Shown: in pieces, positions 21,066-34,336 of the stretch | Layout of the letters: each line of letters opens with the position of its first letter | Numbering within the stretch: position 1 is the first letter of the stretch | Assembly (NCBI GenBank): GCA_015680905.1 | Contig: CM027381.1 | Location: forward strand, 72,343,501 to 72,407,500 | Direction: 5' to 3' | Source: Coptis chinensis | Lineage: Eukaryota; Streptophyta; Magnoliopsida; Ranunculales; Ranunculaceae | DNA length: 64,000 nucleotides | The notes under the pieces: generated by a model | What the model was told of the DNA's origin: nothing | Databases searched by the model: none | What the model saw: the letters and a program-made list of their open reading frames with translations, nothing else | Position numbers and translations under genes: made by a program

Positions 21066-22286
21066 TTAGGATCGACTAGTTAAACTAATGATTAGTGGTT
21101 TTTTTTTTTTTTCGGTGGACTTGGTTAATCCATTTCTTCATCATGAAATCTATTCCAGCGTAGTGTTAAGATTTTTCACCGAGAGAGATGATTACAACAC
21201 GTGTTACTAGTAAACGGTCAGGATCAATATTCATGATAGCCGTTGATTAGAAAAGAACATTGATCTTTGGGCAATGATTTGAATCATGCGGGCATTACAT
21301 TTACATTGTACGCATGCAAGGGTAAATGTGCCAATTCGGAAAATATGACGGATCACCGTTAATTTTGGCCCAACTGCAAATAAACAATCAATTGGTGACC
21401 AACTACAAATTATCCAATTAAAAAGTGACCCAAAAACTAAATAGTCATTCATTTTATCGCATATTCACTTGTAGATGTATTCAACAATCAAATATTATTT
21501 ATTCTATATATATTCACGTGTAGATGCATATTCTATATATCAGATGCATATTCTATACCGAGCCAATTACACTTTCATTTAACCTAAAAACATATAGTAA
21601 ATATGTGGCTTAGTTATTTGCTCCACAACTATACAAAGTTTATACAGAGTATTGACTCAACCCTGCACAACCAAGTAGATGTCCGAAGTACTTTTCAGTC
21701 CTTGGTTCATGCGCTAATGCACATTACACGTGGAGATGTTAATTTTTAGTTTTTAGTTTTTTGTTGGCAGCACGTACAAGAATGGTCTAGATTGGGTTTA
21801 AAAAACCCAAAAACAAAAAGAGAGATGGAATCGTGGAAAGTTGTGATCTGGTTAACTCTTGTTGTGCCACTTTCTGCATTTAATAAAAATTATAAACAAG
21901 TTGCATAGCTATGCACATGGGTGTCTTTGCTTAGCAACGAAATAAAAAATATATATATAGAAAATCATTAAAAAAAACAGTATAACAAAAAAATAATAAC
22001 AATAATAAAAGACGAAGCAATAATACGAATAATAAAAAATCTGTGTGCAATTGTGCATTTTGTCATTTTCACTATTATATCAAAAATAAAAATTACTTAT
22101 CTTGACTATTTTATACGTCGGTGTGCAGTCAACGATTCACACCACAAAACAAAACAAAAAATAAATAAAATTTGGAACACTGTCCCCATCTACATTTCCT
22201 CCATTTTGGTCAAAGGAAACTTCGTATCAACTTCCTATCTGCCACGTGTTAACAAGAAGGGCCCAGATTCGTTCAAACCCAGCCGC
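21066..22286. other. Intergenic DNA 3' of the ATL gene
   Basis: No gene is supported. Includes short repeats ATTCAC(G/T)TGTAGATG and TATTCTATATATCAGATGCA (21,460..21,560) and AT-rich DNA with ATAATAA runs near 21,990. Confidence 0.5.
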
Positions 22287-23198
22287 CTAAACTGTGGACG
22301 TTTGGTGGTGGTTTAGAGGTGTCGGAGAAGAAGCTTGTTGAGCCTGCTCCTCATTTTCTCCTCTTTCCAAATCAATCTCAATAGCTGCTGCTGAACTACA
22401 ACAACTCATTGGAGTAGAAGGCTGTTTTCTATCTCTACTCAATATCCTCTTAAATGATCTAATCCTTCCACCTGGTGATTTAAACACTTGACTTCCTAGT
22501 GGTGATCCTTCTTCTAAATTCTTGAAACTCTCATTTCTTCTTGGTACCTCTATTGACACCACCCCCGCTAGCTCAAACGCCTGTCTTCGTGACCCGACAG
22601 ACGTTGAAGAAGAAGAAGTGCCCTCTTGCGCACATGATGAACAAAGTATAGATGAAGGAGTTTCTGGCTGTTGTGTATTAGGAGAGTGGACAACGATTTC
22701 TAGAGGGGTTTGCCGAGTGTTTTCTGGTTCTGGAATAGTCACAGGTGATCTACAAAGTGGACAAGTAGAATGAGAATGAAACCACATGTCAATACAACCA
22801 ATATGAAAACTATGATTACATTTCGGTAGTAAACGACCCTTTTCGTTTTCTTCGAATTCAGATAAACACACTGCGCATTCAAGAGCATCGTGTTCGTGAC
22901 TATTTGAGGTGTATATAAAGGTAGGAAGATATTTGAGAAGTGAAGCATCGAGGCCTTGAGATATGGTAGTGGTGGTTGAAGGTGTAGTGAAGATTATATG
23001 TGCTCGATTTCGTCTTCGGTTGAGAACTTGGCGTCGACGAGTCCGGGCTAGATACCATCGAGCATAAATATGAAGGCAGATTATGAGAAGAACAACTGTG
23101 AAAAGGATAACTATTGCACTTAGCATGATTTTGCCGCTCAAGGCGTATTTTTCTTGCGGATAGTACTGGCGGGATTCATTGCCCCCGTTGGTGCTCAT
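22287..23198 (-). CDS. ATL-family RING-H2 E3 ubiquitin ligase
   Basis: 303 residues, intact, apparently single-exon as usual for ATL genes. Residues about 23..45 ([20 protein letters not shown]) form the single N-terminal membrane segment, followed by a basic stretch. [11 protein letters not shown] (82..92) is the GLD motif that defines ATLs. RING-H2 ligands are C108, C111, C127, H129, H132, C135, C146 and C149, with the ATL-typical Pro125 before the third Cys and Trp139 ([15 protein letters not shown]). The RING recruits E2 enzymes for ubiquitin transfer at a membrane; the C-terminal 150 residues are Ser-rich and probably disordered. The finger resembles ATL2-type members, often pathogen- or elicitor-induced, but the function of this copy is not determined. 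ATG at 23,196..23,198 follows a long A-rich and CT-rich leader. Confidence 0.95.
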   Translation of the reverse strand: MSTNGGNESRQYYPQEKYALSGKIMLSAIVILFTVVLLIICLHIYARWYLARTRRRQVLNRRRNRAHIIFTTPSTTTTISQGLDASLLKYLPTFIYTSNSHEHDALECAVCLSEFEENEKGRLLPKCNHSFHIGCIDMWFHSHSTCPLCRSPVTIPEPENTRQTPLEIVVHSPNTQQPETPSSILCSSCAQEGTSSSSTSVGSRRQAFELAGVVSIEVPRRNESFKNLEEGSPLGSQVFKSPGGRIRSFKRILSRDRKQPSTPMSCCSSAAAIEIDLERGENEEQAQQASSPTPLNHHQTSTV

Positions 23199-23384
23199 TT
23201 TTTTTTTCTTGGGGAGAGAAAGAGAGAGAGAGGTGTTTTGATGGGGAATGGCGTGTGAAGTAGAGAAGGGGGGTTTTACTTCGAAGATACTGAATGGGAA
23301 AGTTCTTCGACGTTGAATTTGAAATGAATCTTGTTTTTGTGCTAGTTGTTGTTGACTGGTAGAAGTACTGTCATTGGGAAATGG
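23199..23384 (-). promoter_or_regulatory. Presumed 5' leader of the ATL gene with CT-rich tract
   Basis: On the minus strand a CT repeat (complement of GAGAGAAAGAGAGAGAGAG at 23,214..23,233) and a run of A lie just upstream of the ATG. Pyrimidine-rich leaders are common in plant mRNAs. No clear TATA box was fixed. Confidence 0.35.
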
Positions 23385-24010
23385 GAATATAACAATTTTT
23401 TTCTCTTATACCAAAGTTACCAACTGGGAATATAACCAGATATTAAGTGGAATGAGATCACCTGTGCCACCAACTTGCTGTCAATTTATCTCTGCAGTGT
23501 TTTCTGCAATATAACACTGAGCATATTACAAAATATCCCGATATATCGCGATATTTGGAAATATCTATCCATATTTCAGAAAAATATATTTAAATATCAC
23601 GATATGTTTAGAGATATATACGATTGCAAATATCAATTATATTTCGATAATATTTGCGATATTTGTGATATTTTGTGATATTTTGTGATATTTGGCGATA
23701 TTTTGTATATATAACAATTTTATTTAATATTTATCATTATATTTAAAATAAATATAAATAATGTATCATGATATATTAAGAAATATCTACAATATTCACG
23801 ATATTTGTCGATATTTTAGATATATCCACGATATTTGCATGTGAAACAATGTCAAATATCCCCAAAGAGAGGGATATATCCACGATACATATCCAGAAAT
23901 TGAATATCGATAAATACCCATATCCTGATATTTTGTACTATGACACTGAGTGCATCTGTGCAATTTTTCTCTGTTCTAATTTTCAAGGACTAATAAAAGA
24001 GTAAATTGGA
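23385..24010. repeat. Copy A of a duplicated upstream segment (copy B at 24,573..24,760)
   Basis: Shared blocks in the same order include AACAATTTTTTTCNNTTATACCAA, GGAATGAGRTCACCTGTGCC and TGCAATTTT, followed by similar downstream sequence. Copy A is split by the element at 23,522..23,942; copy B lacks it. The two copies flank the MITE at 24,078..24,563. Confidence 0.7.
23522..23942. mobile_element. hAT-like non-autonomous element, 421 bp, GATATT-rich
   Basis: Perfect 8-bp target-site duplication ACACTGAG at 23,514..23,521 and 23,943..23,950. Termini CATATTACAAAATATC and GATATTTTGTACTATG are inverted repeats with one mismatch in 16. The interior is built of GATATTTGTGATATT-type words. No ORF. 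An 8-bp duplication and a CA start fit the hAT superfamily. Confidence 0.88.
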
Positions 24011-24077
24011 GTAATAGTGTGATACTACTTGGCAACTTACTCAAGTAAGCTCTCAGTGGGATTGTAAGAGCATATAT

Positions 24078-24563
24078 GGGTGGTAGTATAACCTGTCAAA
24101 TTATTTAAATTTGAAGGAATATTTCGGAATTTTCCAGAATTCTAAGTTTTCAACTCTAGGTGGTAGTAAATTCGGTCATATAATCTGTTCGTTTGCATTC
24201 TTGTTCGCAAATTTGGTAATTTGGATGCGGATGCGGAGCGATATTGATAATGTCGTCCTAATTTTTTTTTTGACTTTGACCAAAGCACCACGCGCCAGTA
24301 GTACTATCGCGCGCCACTACTAATGTCGCGCGAGTTATTTTTTTTTACTTTTTCAATTTGGTGCGACAGTAGGAATGTCGCGTGAGTTTTTTTTTCAACT
24401 TGGGGGAGACAGTGGTAATGTCGCGCGACAGTATCAATGTCGCGCAAAATAGTCATATTCCAAATTTGCGAATTATATTTGCGACCACCTAAAGTTGGTC
24501 AAAATTTGCGACCAGTTTCTTCAAAAAATTTATTCAAATATAAAGTGTATATTACTACCACCT
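24078..24563. mobile_element. MITE-like element containing CpG-rich GTCGCGCGAC words
   Basis: Ends GGGTGGTAGTATA and TATTACTACCACCT form imperfect inverted repeats. The centre (24,283..24,455) holds repeated GTCGCG(C)GAC-type palindromic words separated by T-rich tracts. Flanks AAGAGCATATA and AAGATGCTATA could be a diverged target duplication. Class unassigned. Confidence 0.6.
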
Positions 24564-24779
24564 AAAGATGCTATAACAATTTTTTTTCATTATACCAAGT
24601 TACCAACCTAATATTAAATCATTGGAATGAGGTCACCTGTGCCATGAAGTTGGTTTCTAGGTCTTCTCCATACATCAACTTTCCAATATAATACTAATGC
24701 ACTGGTGCAATTTTGTTCAGTCTTAACTTTTAAGTTTTAACTCTCCAAGGAAATGAAAGTGAAGAGTGCTAGTAGGTAT

Positions 24780-25625
24780 TAGGGGTGGGAATTTGGCCCT
24801 AATGACCCTAACCCGGCCCTGACCGACCCGACCCTAAGCTCTATAAAGCCCTCGATCACAGTTAAAGCCCTCACAGAGTTTAGGGTGTATCGACCCACCC
24901 TAAGGCCTTCTAGTAAGGGACTAGGACTAAGGTTCAAACTTAGGTCCGAACCCTAATTCAAATTTCTAACCAAGCCCTAGTTATAGTTTTACATTTTCAC
25001 TATAAATACACGTACCATAATTGTCCAACTCTTTGTTAAATATTTTAAATTAAAATAACATTGTCATTTGTAATTTATCACTTACATCTAAGGGTACTTC
25101 CAATAACTTGTCTTATATAACAAAAACTTGTCAACCTATCTAGCAGCCATGAAGAACAATGAGCACTAGCCTAATAAAAAAATAAGACTTTATTCCTTTG
25201 ATCATCAAATCAAAGTCTATAACTTATTATTCTCAATTTATTTTCCCACTTACTTCTTATAAATTATTTTTTTATTCACATGCAAGCCAAGTCTAGAACT
25301 AAAGGTTTCCGTCCACACCATTAAAGCGAAATACAGAACAGACATTTGTAACACAGAAACAAAAAAAACAACCTTTGTCTGAAAAATGGCATTTGTAAAA
25401 CGAAGAAAATATATAGGCCCGGCCCTAAAACCCGACCTTAAAACCCGGCCTTAAAGCCTTTAAAGAGGGCCTAGGGTAGGGTCAGGGCTTGATATTTAGA
25501 CTTGTGACCCGGCCCGACCCGACCCTATATTGACTTTAGGGCTGGGCCGACCCGACCTTAATATCTAAAAGGCTTTTAAATGTTTAGGGCCGGGCTAGCC
25601 CGACCCGGCCCATTGCCCACCCCTA
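24780..25625. mobile_element. hAT-like non-autonomous element, 846 bp
   Basis: Termini TAGGGGTGGGAA and TTGCCCACCCCTA, flanked by the 8-bp near-duplication GTAGGTAT / GTAGGCAT (24,772..24,779 and 25,626..25,633). The subterminal arms carry many GACCCGACCCTAA words in inverted orientation. No ORF. The TAGGGGTGGG terminus and 8-bp duplication are hAT-typical. Confidence 0.85.
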
Positions 25626-26177
25626 GTAGGCATGCACTTCTGGTCCTGAGTTGCGTACATTTTTGTCTTGAGATTCTAATTATGTGTTCAATAGTTTAAA
25701 TCGCAAGATACAAAGAGTGGCATGTATTATGTAAATAAACCCCTTGCAACATTCCTGAGAAATAGTTTAAATTTGTAATTTACCTGATAAATAACATTAT
25801 ACTCAGTTTTTGAACCATTAGATTTGGTGATAGGGCAGGATATCCCACGAATCTACAATTTGTATGGACCAAAACTATTGTAAGGGCATCTCCAGTGTGT
25901 GGGTGGGGTGGGGTGGGGGGTGAACTGTACAAGGTGTTTACAAACCCATTCTCAACAAAAAAAAACTAACTTCCAATGGAGTTGTTAACCGTAGATAATA
26001 GCTAACCTTAATAGAGGGAGTGAGAAATTCTCCCTGGATACAAGTTGGAAGGCTTATTCCAAACAACCCCCAAATTTTAAAATCCAATTTTTTTACATTA
26101 CTCTATTGGGAACTATAAAGAATTGATACTTATAGTTTTATATATATTACTGTACAATTAGAGTTGTAAAATACTAA

Positions 26178-29100
26178 CTAATTTTCGAACCTGTATTACG
26201 AACGGGTGTCGTTATATTAAATTATTCTAAAAAATATTAACAATTATGTAGAGCTACGAGATATATATGAAAATTATATTAATCACTCATTCAAATTTCT
26301 TGCACCACTCTCAATAAAAAGAAAACACCAAACCTTGATAACATTATATTCCCTCTACAAATAATACAACTATGTTTCGAGGTTAGTTCACTGCATTTGC
26401 ATCAAGTTTCCGATTTTCTGTTAATTATTTATTGAGGTTAGTTCAATGTAGTTATTGCATTTAGTTTCCGATTTCCCATTAATTATTCTTTGAGGTTAGT
26501 TCAATGGGGTTGCATCAAGTTTCGATTTCCGTTAATTAATTATTATTTGAGGTTAATTCACTGCAGTTGCATCAAGTTTATGATTTCTTGTTAGTTATTC
26601 ATTAAGATTAATTTAGTGCGGTTGCATCTAGTTTTTGATGTTTCGTTAATTAGTTTTTTAGATTAGTTCATTGCATTTCCATCCAGGTTCCAATTTCTCA
26701 TTAATTACTCTTTCAGATCAATTCAATACATCTGCATTCAGTTTCTAATTTCCAGTTAATTATTTTTAGAGGTTAGTTCGATGTTCAATGCATTTGCATC
26801 TAGTTTCAAATTTCTTGTTATTTATGCTTGAAGTTAGTTCGACCAGTTACACCTGATTTTTGATTTCTTGTTAACTATCTTTTGAAGTTATTTCAATGCA
26901 TTTGTATCAAGTTTTTGAGGTTATTTCAATGCATTTGTATCAAGTTTCTGATTTCCCGTTAAATATTCCTCAAGATATTGCGTCCAATTTATGATTTACC
27001 ATTAGTCAATCTCTGATTTTAGCTTAATGCAGTTGCATCCAGTTTTTTATTTTTCATTAATTATTCTTTGAGGTTAGCTCAATGTAGTTGTATCCAATTT
27101 TCAATTTCTAGTTAATTGCTCTTTAAGGTTAGTTCAATGCATTTGCATCAAGTTTTTGATTTTCCGTTAATTATTTTTTTAGGTTAGTTCAATGTAGTGG
27201 CATCAAAATTTATGATTTCCCATTAATTATTTATTGAGATTAGTTAAGAGCAGTTACATCTATTTTTTGATGTTTCATTAATTAGTCTTTGAGATTAGTT
27301 CATTGCATTTGCATGCAATTTGTGACTTCCCGTTAATAACTCTTTGAGGTTAGTTCAATATATTTGCATCTAGTTTTTTATTATTTATGCTTTGAGGTTA
27401 GTTCGATGCAATTACATCAAGTTTTTTATTTTTCGTTAACTATTCTGTGAGGTTATTTCAATGCATTTGCATTTAGTTTATGATTTCCCACCAATTATTC
27501 TATTAGGTTAGTTCAACGCAGTTGCATTCGATTTTTGATTTTCTGATAATTATTTTTTGATATTAGTTCAATGCATTTGCATCTAGTTTCCGATTTTTCG
27601 TTAATTATTATTTGAAGTTTGTTTGATGTATTTGCATACTGTTTCCGATTTCCCGTTAAATATTTTTCAAGGATTTGCATCCAATTTCTAATTTCTCGTT
27701 AGTTATTATCTGACGTTAGTTTAATACAGTTACATCCAGTTTCTAATTTTTAGTTAATTACTTTTTGAGTATGGTTTATTGTATTTACATAAAGTTTCCG
27801 ATTTCTTGTTAATTACTCTTTGAGCTGAATTCAATGTATTTGAATTCAGTTTTTTATTTTATTTTAATTATCCAATGGGGTGTGTAATACCAACTTCAAA
27901 CAGGACATAAAAATAAATTATGTTTCATTTACTATGTGGGATCATAAAAAATTATCCAGTTCCCAATTTCCGTTAAGTATTCTTTAAATTATACATGACT
28001 CACTATGTATGATCTTCAAAAATTATCTACCAACGTGTGATGTTATATTAATTATTCTGAAAAATATTTGCAACTATATATGCATAACTATTATATATAA
28101 ATATTATATTGATAACTCATCCAAATTTTTTATAACGTGAAAACCCCATTATCCATTAAAAAAAAAATTCACCCTTGATAAAACCCTTCAACTTCATTTT
28201 GTTGTTTAATAATAACACTATTTTACCTAATAAGGCGAAGTTCATATTGAAACTATTTGAATAGCAATGCGTTCCCAATCATACGAAAAGAGATAAGATA
28301 AACACTATTTTAAATGCAAAACTATACTTATCGAAACGTTCCCACAATATATAACACAACTATGGTTTGAGATTAGTTCAATATATTTGCATCCAGTTTT
28401 TTATTTTCAATTCCGTTATTTTTTTTTTTTATGTTAGTTCAATGCAGTTGCATCTAGTTTCCGATTTCCCATTATTTATTTATTGAGGTTAGTTCAATGC
28501 ATTTACATCTAATTTCTAATTTCCTATTAATTGTTTTTCGAAGTTAGTTCAATGCATTTGCATCCAATTTTTGATTTTTCGTTAATTATTTTTTGAGATT
28601 ATTTTAATGCATTTGCATCCAGTTTTTTTATTTCTCATTTATTATTCGATAAGGTTGCATTTGCATCTAGTTTATGATTTCCCGTTAATTATTGTTTGAG
28701 GTTAGTTCAATGAATTTGCATACAGTTTTCGATTTTCCATTAATTATTTCTCGATGTTAGTTTAATGCATTTGCATCCAGTTTATTTTTTGAGATTAGTT
28801 CAATGCAATTGTATCCGGTTTCTGATTTCCCATTAATTATTATTTAAGATTAGTTATACGCATTTGCATCCTATTCCCAATTTATAGTTAATTTTTCTTT
28901 TATGTTAGTTCGATGCAGTTGCATCCAATTTCCGATTTCCTATTAATTTAATCATTGAGGGTTAGTTCAATGTATTTCCAACCAGTTTTCAATTTCCCGA
29001 CATTTTTTTTTATGTTAATTCGATGTATTTGCATCCAAGTTTTGATTTTTCGTTAATTATTTTTTAAGGTTAGTTTAATGCAGTTGTATCCATAGTCTGA

Positions 29101-29314
29101 TTTCTCATTAATTACGTTTTAAGATTAGTTTAATATTTGCATATGCATCAAGTTTTCGATTTTAAATATTTAAAGGTTATTATTTGCATTAGTTTTCGAT
29201 AATTGTTTTGCATTAGTTTTGTAGTATTTATATTTTAATTGTTTATTTGAGCTTAGTTTCATGTAGTATTATATATATTTTAAAATATTTATCATTATTA
29301 GTTTGTCATTATTT

Positions 29315-29348
<34 letters not shown>

Positions 29349-30212
29349 AGCTTGCATTAAAATGAATGCAAAATTTTCTATTACATATTTTGTGATGTTA
29401 TTTTTTGTATAATTTAATTTTTCATTGGAATTTGTTTTGGTTTGGTATATAATTTATTTTATATATTATAAACTTGGAAATTACATTATAGTGTTGATTT
29501 TTTTTTTTATAAATTTATAAATTTAATTGGAACATGTTGTAATTAATGTCGTTTTTTATATCCTTAACGATGACTAAATGTCTAAATCTCAAAGTGAATG
29601 GTGCATTAAATCTATCCAAGTTTATTTGTTTAGGCCCATATAGACATATAGTGCATACAATACAATTTTATTTGTTGTCCGCTTAGTTTTGGGTGTACAC
29701 TGTTACTTATTTTATGATTAGTTGACTTTTATTTTTTCTTTTTTGTCCTAGTCACATGTGAGGTTAACAAATGTAGAAAGTAATTGTTCAGGCAACTAAA
29801 TTCATTTTTTTCTTCGTTATTTCATTATCTTTTTCTAGAAAGAAACTTTGTTATGTTAAATTTCACCTAATATTAGTGTGAAAACTATTCTTTGTGGCGT
29901 ATTAGGAAAATCGTTTTCGGTGGAAACTATTGTTTTTAACAATTTAGTTTTTTTGTCTCCTATTTTTTCTTAATTAGCTATAGTATTTAGGAAAAATTGA
30001 AGAATCTATGAAACTCTAGATGAGATTGTTTCTTTTTTTTTTATATCATATTTTTTGATAATTAGTAATAGAGTTTAGAAAAAACTGGAGTCTATGTGAT
30101 TGCCAAATATTAGTATCATACTTTTTCGTAATTAGCCAAAGAGTTTTACAAATATTGGAGACTCTATGAATCCTCAAAAAATAGAGCCAAGAAAGTACAA
30201 CTATAATATATA
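26178..30212 (-). mobile_element. Helitron copy 1 of a head-to-tail trio
   Basis: Minus orientation. The 3' end (low coordinate) has the hairpin ACCCGT..ACAGGT, then TCGAAAATTAG, with the terminal CTRR changed to TTAG. The 5' end at 30,212 lacks the last 8 bp (TCCTTAGA) present in the other copies. No Rep/helicase coding is seen; the body is a roughly 55-bp satellite plus unique AT-rich DNA. Confidence 0.75.
26377..29215. repeat. ~55-bp satellite in Helitron copy 1
   Basis: Units of the type TTAGTTCAATGCATTTGCAT, CCAGTTTCCGATTTCCCG, TTAATTATTCTTTGAGG. Arrays lie at about 26,377..27,880 and 28,368..29,215, separated by AT-rich unique DNA. Units diverge from each other by roughly a tenth to a quarter of positions by eye. 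TTTGCAT is almost invariant. No reading frame is maintained. Beyond the array to 30,212 the DNA is AT-rich and non-coding, with a TA/TG microsatellite near 29,318..29,348. Confidence 0.85.
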
Positions 30213-33159
30213 CTAGTTTTCGAACCCGTTCTACAAACGGGTGCCGTTATATTAAATTATTTTAAAAAATATTAGCAATTATGCAGAGCTATGAGATATA
30301 TATGAAAATTATATTAATCATTCATTCAAATTTCTTGCACCACTCTTAATAAAAAGAAAATACCAAATCTTGATAAAACTTATCGATTTTTTTTAATAAT
30401 TGAAGTTTGATAAGAATGTGCGTTTAATGTGGCGAAGATGATATTGAAACTACTTGAATAGCAAGACACTCTCAATCATAATAAAAAGAATTATGATAAA
30501 TACTATTTAAAATGCAAACTTATACTTGTCGAGACATTATATTCCTTTTACAAATAATACAACTATGTTTCGAGGTTAGTTCAATGCATTTACATCAAGT
30601 TTCCGATTTTTTGTTAATTATTCATTGATGTTAGTTCAATATAGTTATTGCATCTAGTTTCCGATTTCCCATTAATTATTCTTTGATGTTAGTTCAATGC
30701 AGTTGCACCAAGTTTTCGATTTTCCGTTAATTATTCTTTGAGGTTAATTCACTGCAGTTACATCAAGTTTATGATTTTTTGTTAGTTATTCATTAAGGTT
30801 AATTTAGTGTGGTTGCATCCAGTTTTCGATGTTTCGTTAATTAGTTTTTGAGATTAGTTCATTGCATTTCCATCCAGGTTCCAATTTCTCATTAATTACT
30901 CTTTGAGGTTAGTTCAATACATCGCGTGATCCAGGTTTTTGATTTCCGTTAATTATTTTTTAGAGGTTAGTTCGATGTTCAATGCATTTGCATCTAGTTT
31001 CAAATTTCTTGTTATTTATGCTTTGAAGTTAGTTCGATGTAGTTACATCCTTTAAGGTTATTTCAATGCATTTGTATCAATTTTTGAGGTTATTTCAATG
31101 CATTTGTATCAAGTTTCTGATTTTTATTAAATATTCCTCAAGATATTGCATCCAATTTCTGATTTACCATTAGTTAATATATGATTTTAGTTTAATGCGA
31201 GTTGCATCCGGTTTCTAATTTTTGTTAATTATTCTTTGAGGTTAGTTCAATGTAGTTGCATCAAATTTTCGATTTCTAGTTAATTGCTCTTTGAGGTTAG
31301 TTCAATATATTTGCATCAAGTTTCCGATTTCCCGTTAATTATTTTTTTAGGTTAGTTCAATGTAGTTGCATCAAAATTTATGATTTCCCATTAATTATTC
31401 ATTAAGATTAGTTCAGAGCAGTTGCATCTATTTTTCAATATTTCGTTAATTAGTCTTTGATATTAGTTCATTGCATTTGCATACAGTTTCTGACTTCCCT
31501 TTAATAACTATTTGAGGTTAGTTTAATATACTTGCATCTAGTTTTTTTTATTATTTATGTTTTGAGGTTAATTCGATACAATTACATCCAGTTTCTGATT
31601 TTTCACTAACTATTCTGTGAGGTTATTTCAATGCATTTGCATTTAGTTTCTGATTTCTCACAAATTATTTTATTAGATTAGTTCAACGCAGTTGCATTCG
31701 ATTTTTGATTTTCTGTTAATTATTTTTTATATTAGTTCAATGCATTTGCATCCAGTTTTCGATTTTCCGTTAATTATTATTTGAAGTTTGTTTGATGTAT
31801 TTGCATACTGTTTCCAATTTTCCGTTAAATATTTTTCAAGGATTTGCATCCAATTTCTAATTTCTCGTTAATTATTATCTGACGTTAGTTTAATGCAGTT
31901 ACATTCAGTTTCCAATTTTTAGTTAATTACTTTTTGAGTCTGGTTTATTGTATTTGCATAAAGTTTCCGATTTCATATTAATTACTCTTTGAGCTGAATT
32001 CAATGTATTTGAATTCAGTTTCTGGTTTTCTTTTAATTATCCAATGTGGTGTGTAATACCAACTTCAAATAGGACATAAAAATAAATTATGTTTCATTTA
32101 CTATGTGGGATCATAAAAATTATCTAGGTTTCGATTTTCCGTTAATTATTCTTTAAATTATACATGACTCACTATGTAGGATCTTCAAAGATTATCTACA
32201 AACGTGTGATGTTATATTAATTATTCTGAAAAATATTTGCACCTATATATGTAGAACTATTATATATGAATATCATATTGATAACTCGTCCAAATTTCTT
32301 ATAACGCGAAAACCTCACTATCTATAAAAAAAAAACTCACCCTTGATAAAACCCTTCAACTTCATTTTGTTGTTTAATAATAGAAGTTTGATTGAAGTTT
32401 TGTGAGATTGCCTAATAAGGCGAAGTTCATATTGAAACTACTTGAATAGTAATTATACAAAAAAAGATAAGATTCCCAAACTATATTTATCGAGACATTC
32501 CCACAATATATAACACAACTATGTTTTGAGATTAGTTCAATGCATTTGCATCCAGTTTTTGATTTTCAATTCCGTTTTGTTTTTTTTTTAATGTTAGTTT
32601 AATGCAGTTGCATCTAGTTTCCGATTTCCCGTTATTTATTTTTTGAGGTTAGTTTAATGCATTTACATCCAATTTCCAATTTCCTATTAATTGTTCTTCG
32701 AGGTCAGTTCAATGCATTTGCATTCAATTTCTGATTTCCCGTTAATTATTCTTTGAGATTATTTCAATGCATTTGCATCCAGTTTTTTTTATTTCTTGTT
32801 TATTATTCAATAAGGTTGCATTTGCATTTAGTTTTCGATTTCCTAGTTAATTATTGTTTGAGGTTAGTTCAATGAATTTGCATACAATTTTCGATTTTCC
32901 ATTAATTATTTCTTGATGTTAGTTCAATTGCATTTGCATCAAATTTATTTTTTGAGATTAGTTCAATGCAGTTGTATCCGATTTCTGATTTCCGATTAAT
33001 TATTATTTAAGATTAGTTCTATGCATTTGCATCCTATTCCCGATTTATAATTTTTATTTGATGTTAGTTCAATGCAGTTGCATCCAATTTTTGATTTCCC
33101 ATTAATTTAATCATTGAGGGCTAGTTCAATGCATTTCCAACCAGTTTTCGATTTCCCGA

Positions 33160-33195
<36 letters not shown>

Positions 33196-34336
33196 TTAAT
33201 TCGATGTATTTGCATCCAAATTTTGATTTCCCGTTAATTATTCTTTGATATTAGTTTAATGCAGTTGTATCCATAGTCTGATTTCCCATTAATTACGTTT
33301 TAAGATTAGTTTAATGTTTGCATTTGCATCAAGTTTCCGATTTTCAGTTAAATATTATTTGAAGTTAGTTCGATGCATTTGCATCCAATTTTCGGTTTCT
33401 CATTAATTGTTCTTTCAGCTTAGTTTCATGTAGTATTATATATATTTTAAAATATTTGTCATTATTGGTTTGCCGTTATTTTTTATTTTTTTTTATATAC
33501 ATTTGTTTTGCATTAGAATGAATGCAAAATATTTTATATTATATGTTTTGTGATTTATTATATGTAGGATGGGTAATTTATTTTATATATTATAAACTTG
33601 GAAATTACATTATAGTGTTGATTTTTTTTTTTATAAATTCATAAATTTAATTGGAATATGTCATAATTACTGTGATTTTTGATATCCTTAACGATGACTA
33701 AATGTCTAAATCCCAAAGTGGATGGTGCATTAAATCTATCCAAGTTTATTTGTTTAGGCCCATATAGACATATAGTGCATACAATACAATTTTATTTGTT
33801 GTCCGCTTAGTTTTGGGTGTACACTGTTACTTATTTTATGATTAGTTGACTTTTAATTTTTCTTTTTTGTCCCAGTCACATGTGAGGTTAACAAATGTAG
33901 AAAGTAATTATTCAGGCAACTCAATTCATTTTTTCCTACGTTATTTCATTGTATTTTTCTAGAAAGAAACTTTGTTATGTTAAACTTCACCTAATATTAG
34001 TGTGAAAACTATTTTTGTGGTTTATTAGGAAAATCGTTTTCGGTGGAAACTATTGTTTTTAGTAATTTAGTTTTTTTGTCTCCTATTTTTTCATAATTAG
34101 CTATAGTGTTTAGAAAAAATTGAAGAATCTATGAAACTCTATATGAGATTATTTGCTTTTTTATATTATATTTTTTTGTAATTAGTAATAGAGTTTAGAA
34201 AAAACTGGAGTCTACGTGCCAAATATTAGTCTTCTACTTTTTCGTAATTAGCCAAAGAGTTTTACAAATACTGGAGACTCTGTGAATGCTCAGAAAATAG
34301 AGCCAAGAAGGTACAACTATAATATATATCTAAGGA
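30213..34336 (-). mobile_element. Helitron copy 2 of a head-to-tail trio
   Basis: 4124 bp, minus orientation. 3' end: hairpin ACCCGTT-TGTAG-AACGGGT, then TCGAAAA and CTAG at 30,213..30,216. 5' end TCCTTAGATATATATTATAG at 34,336. It aligns with copy 1 throughout and contains no ORF of note. Its 5' end directly abuts the 3' end of copy 3. Confidence 0.82.
30570..33420. repeat. ~55-bp satellite in Helitron copy 2
   Basis: Same unit and same unit order as in copy 1, so the array was duplicated with the element and not amplified separately. Arrays at about 30,570..32,050 and 32,525..33,420. Includes a run of about 35 T near 33,160..33,194. Confidence 0.85.

Noticed and set aside
22522-22948. Frames overlapping the ATL gene on both strands
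   Set aside because: They are shadows of the RING-H2 coding sequence.
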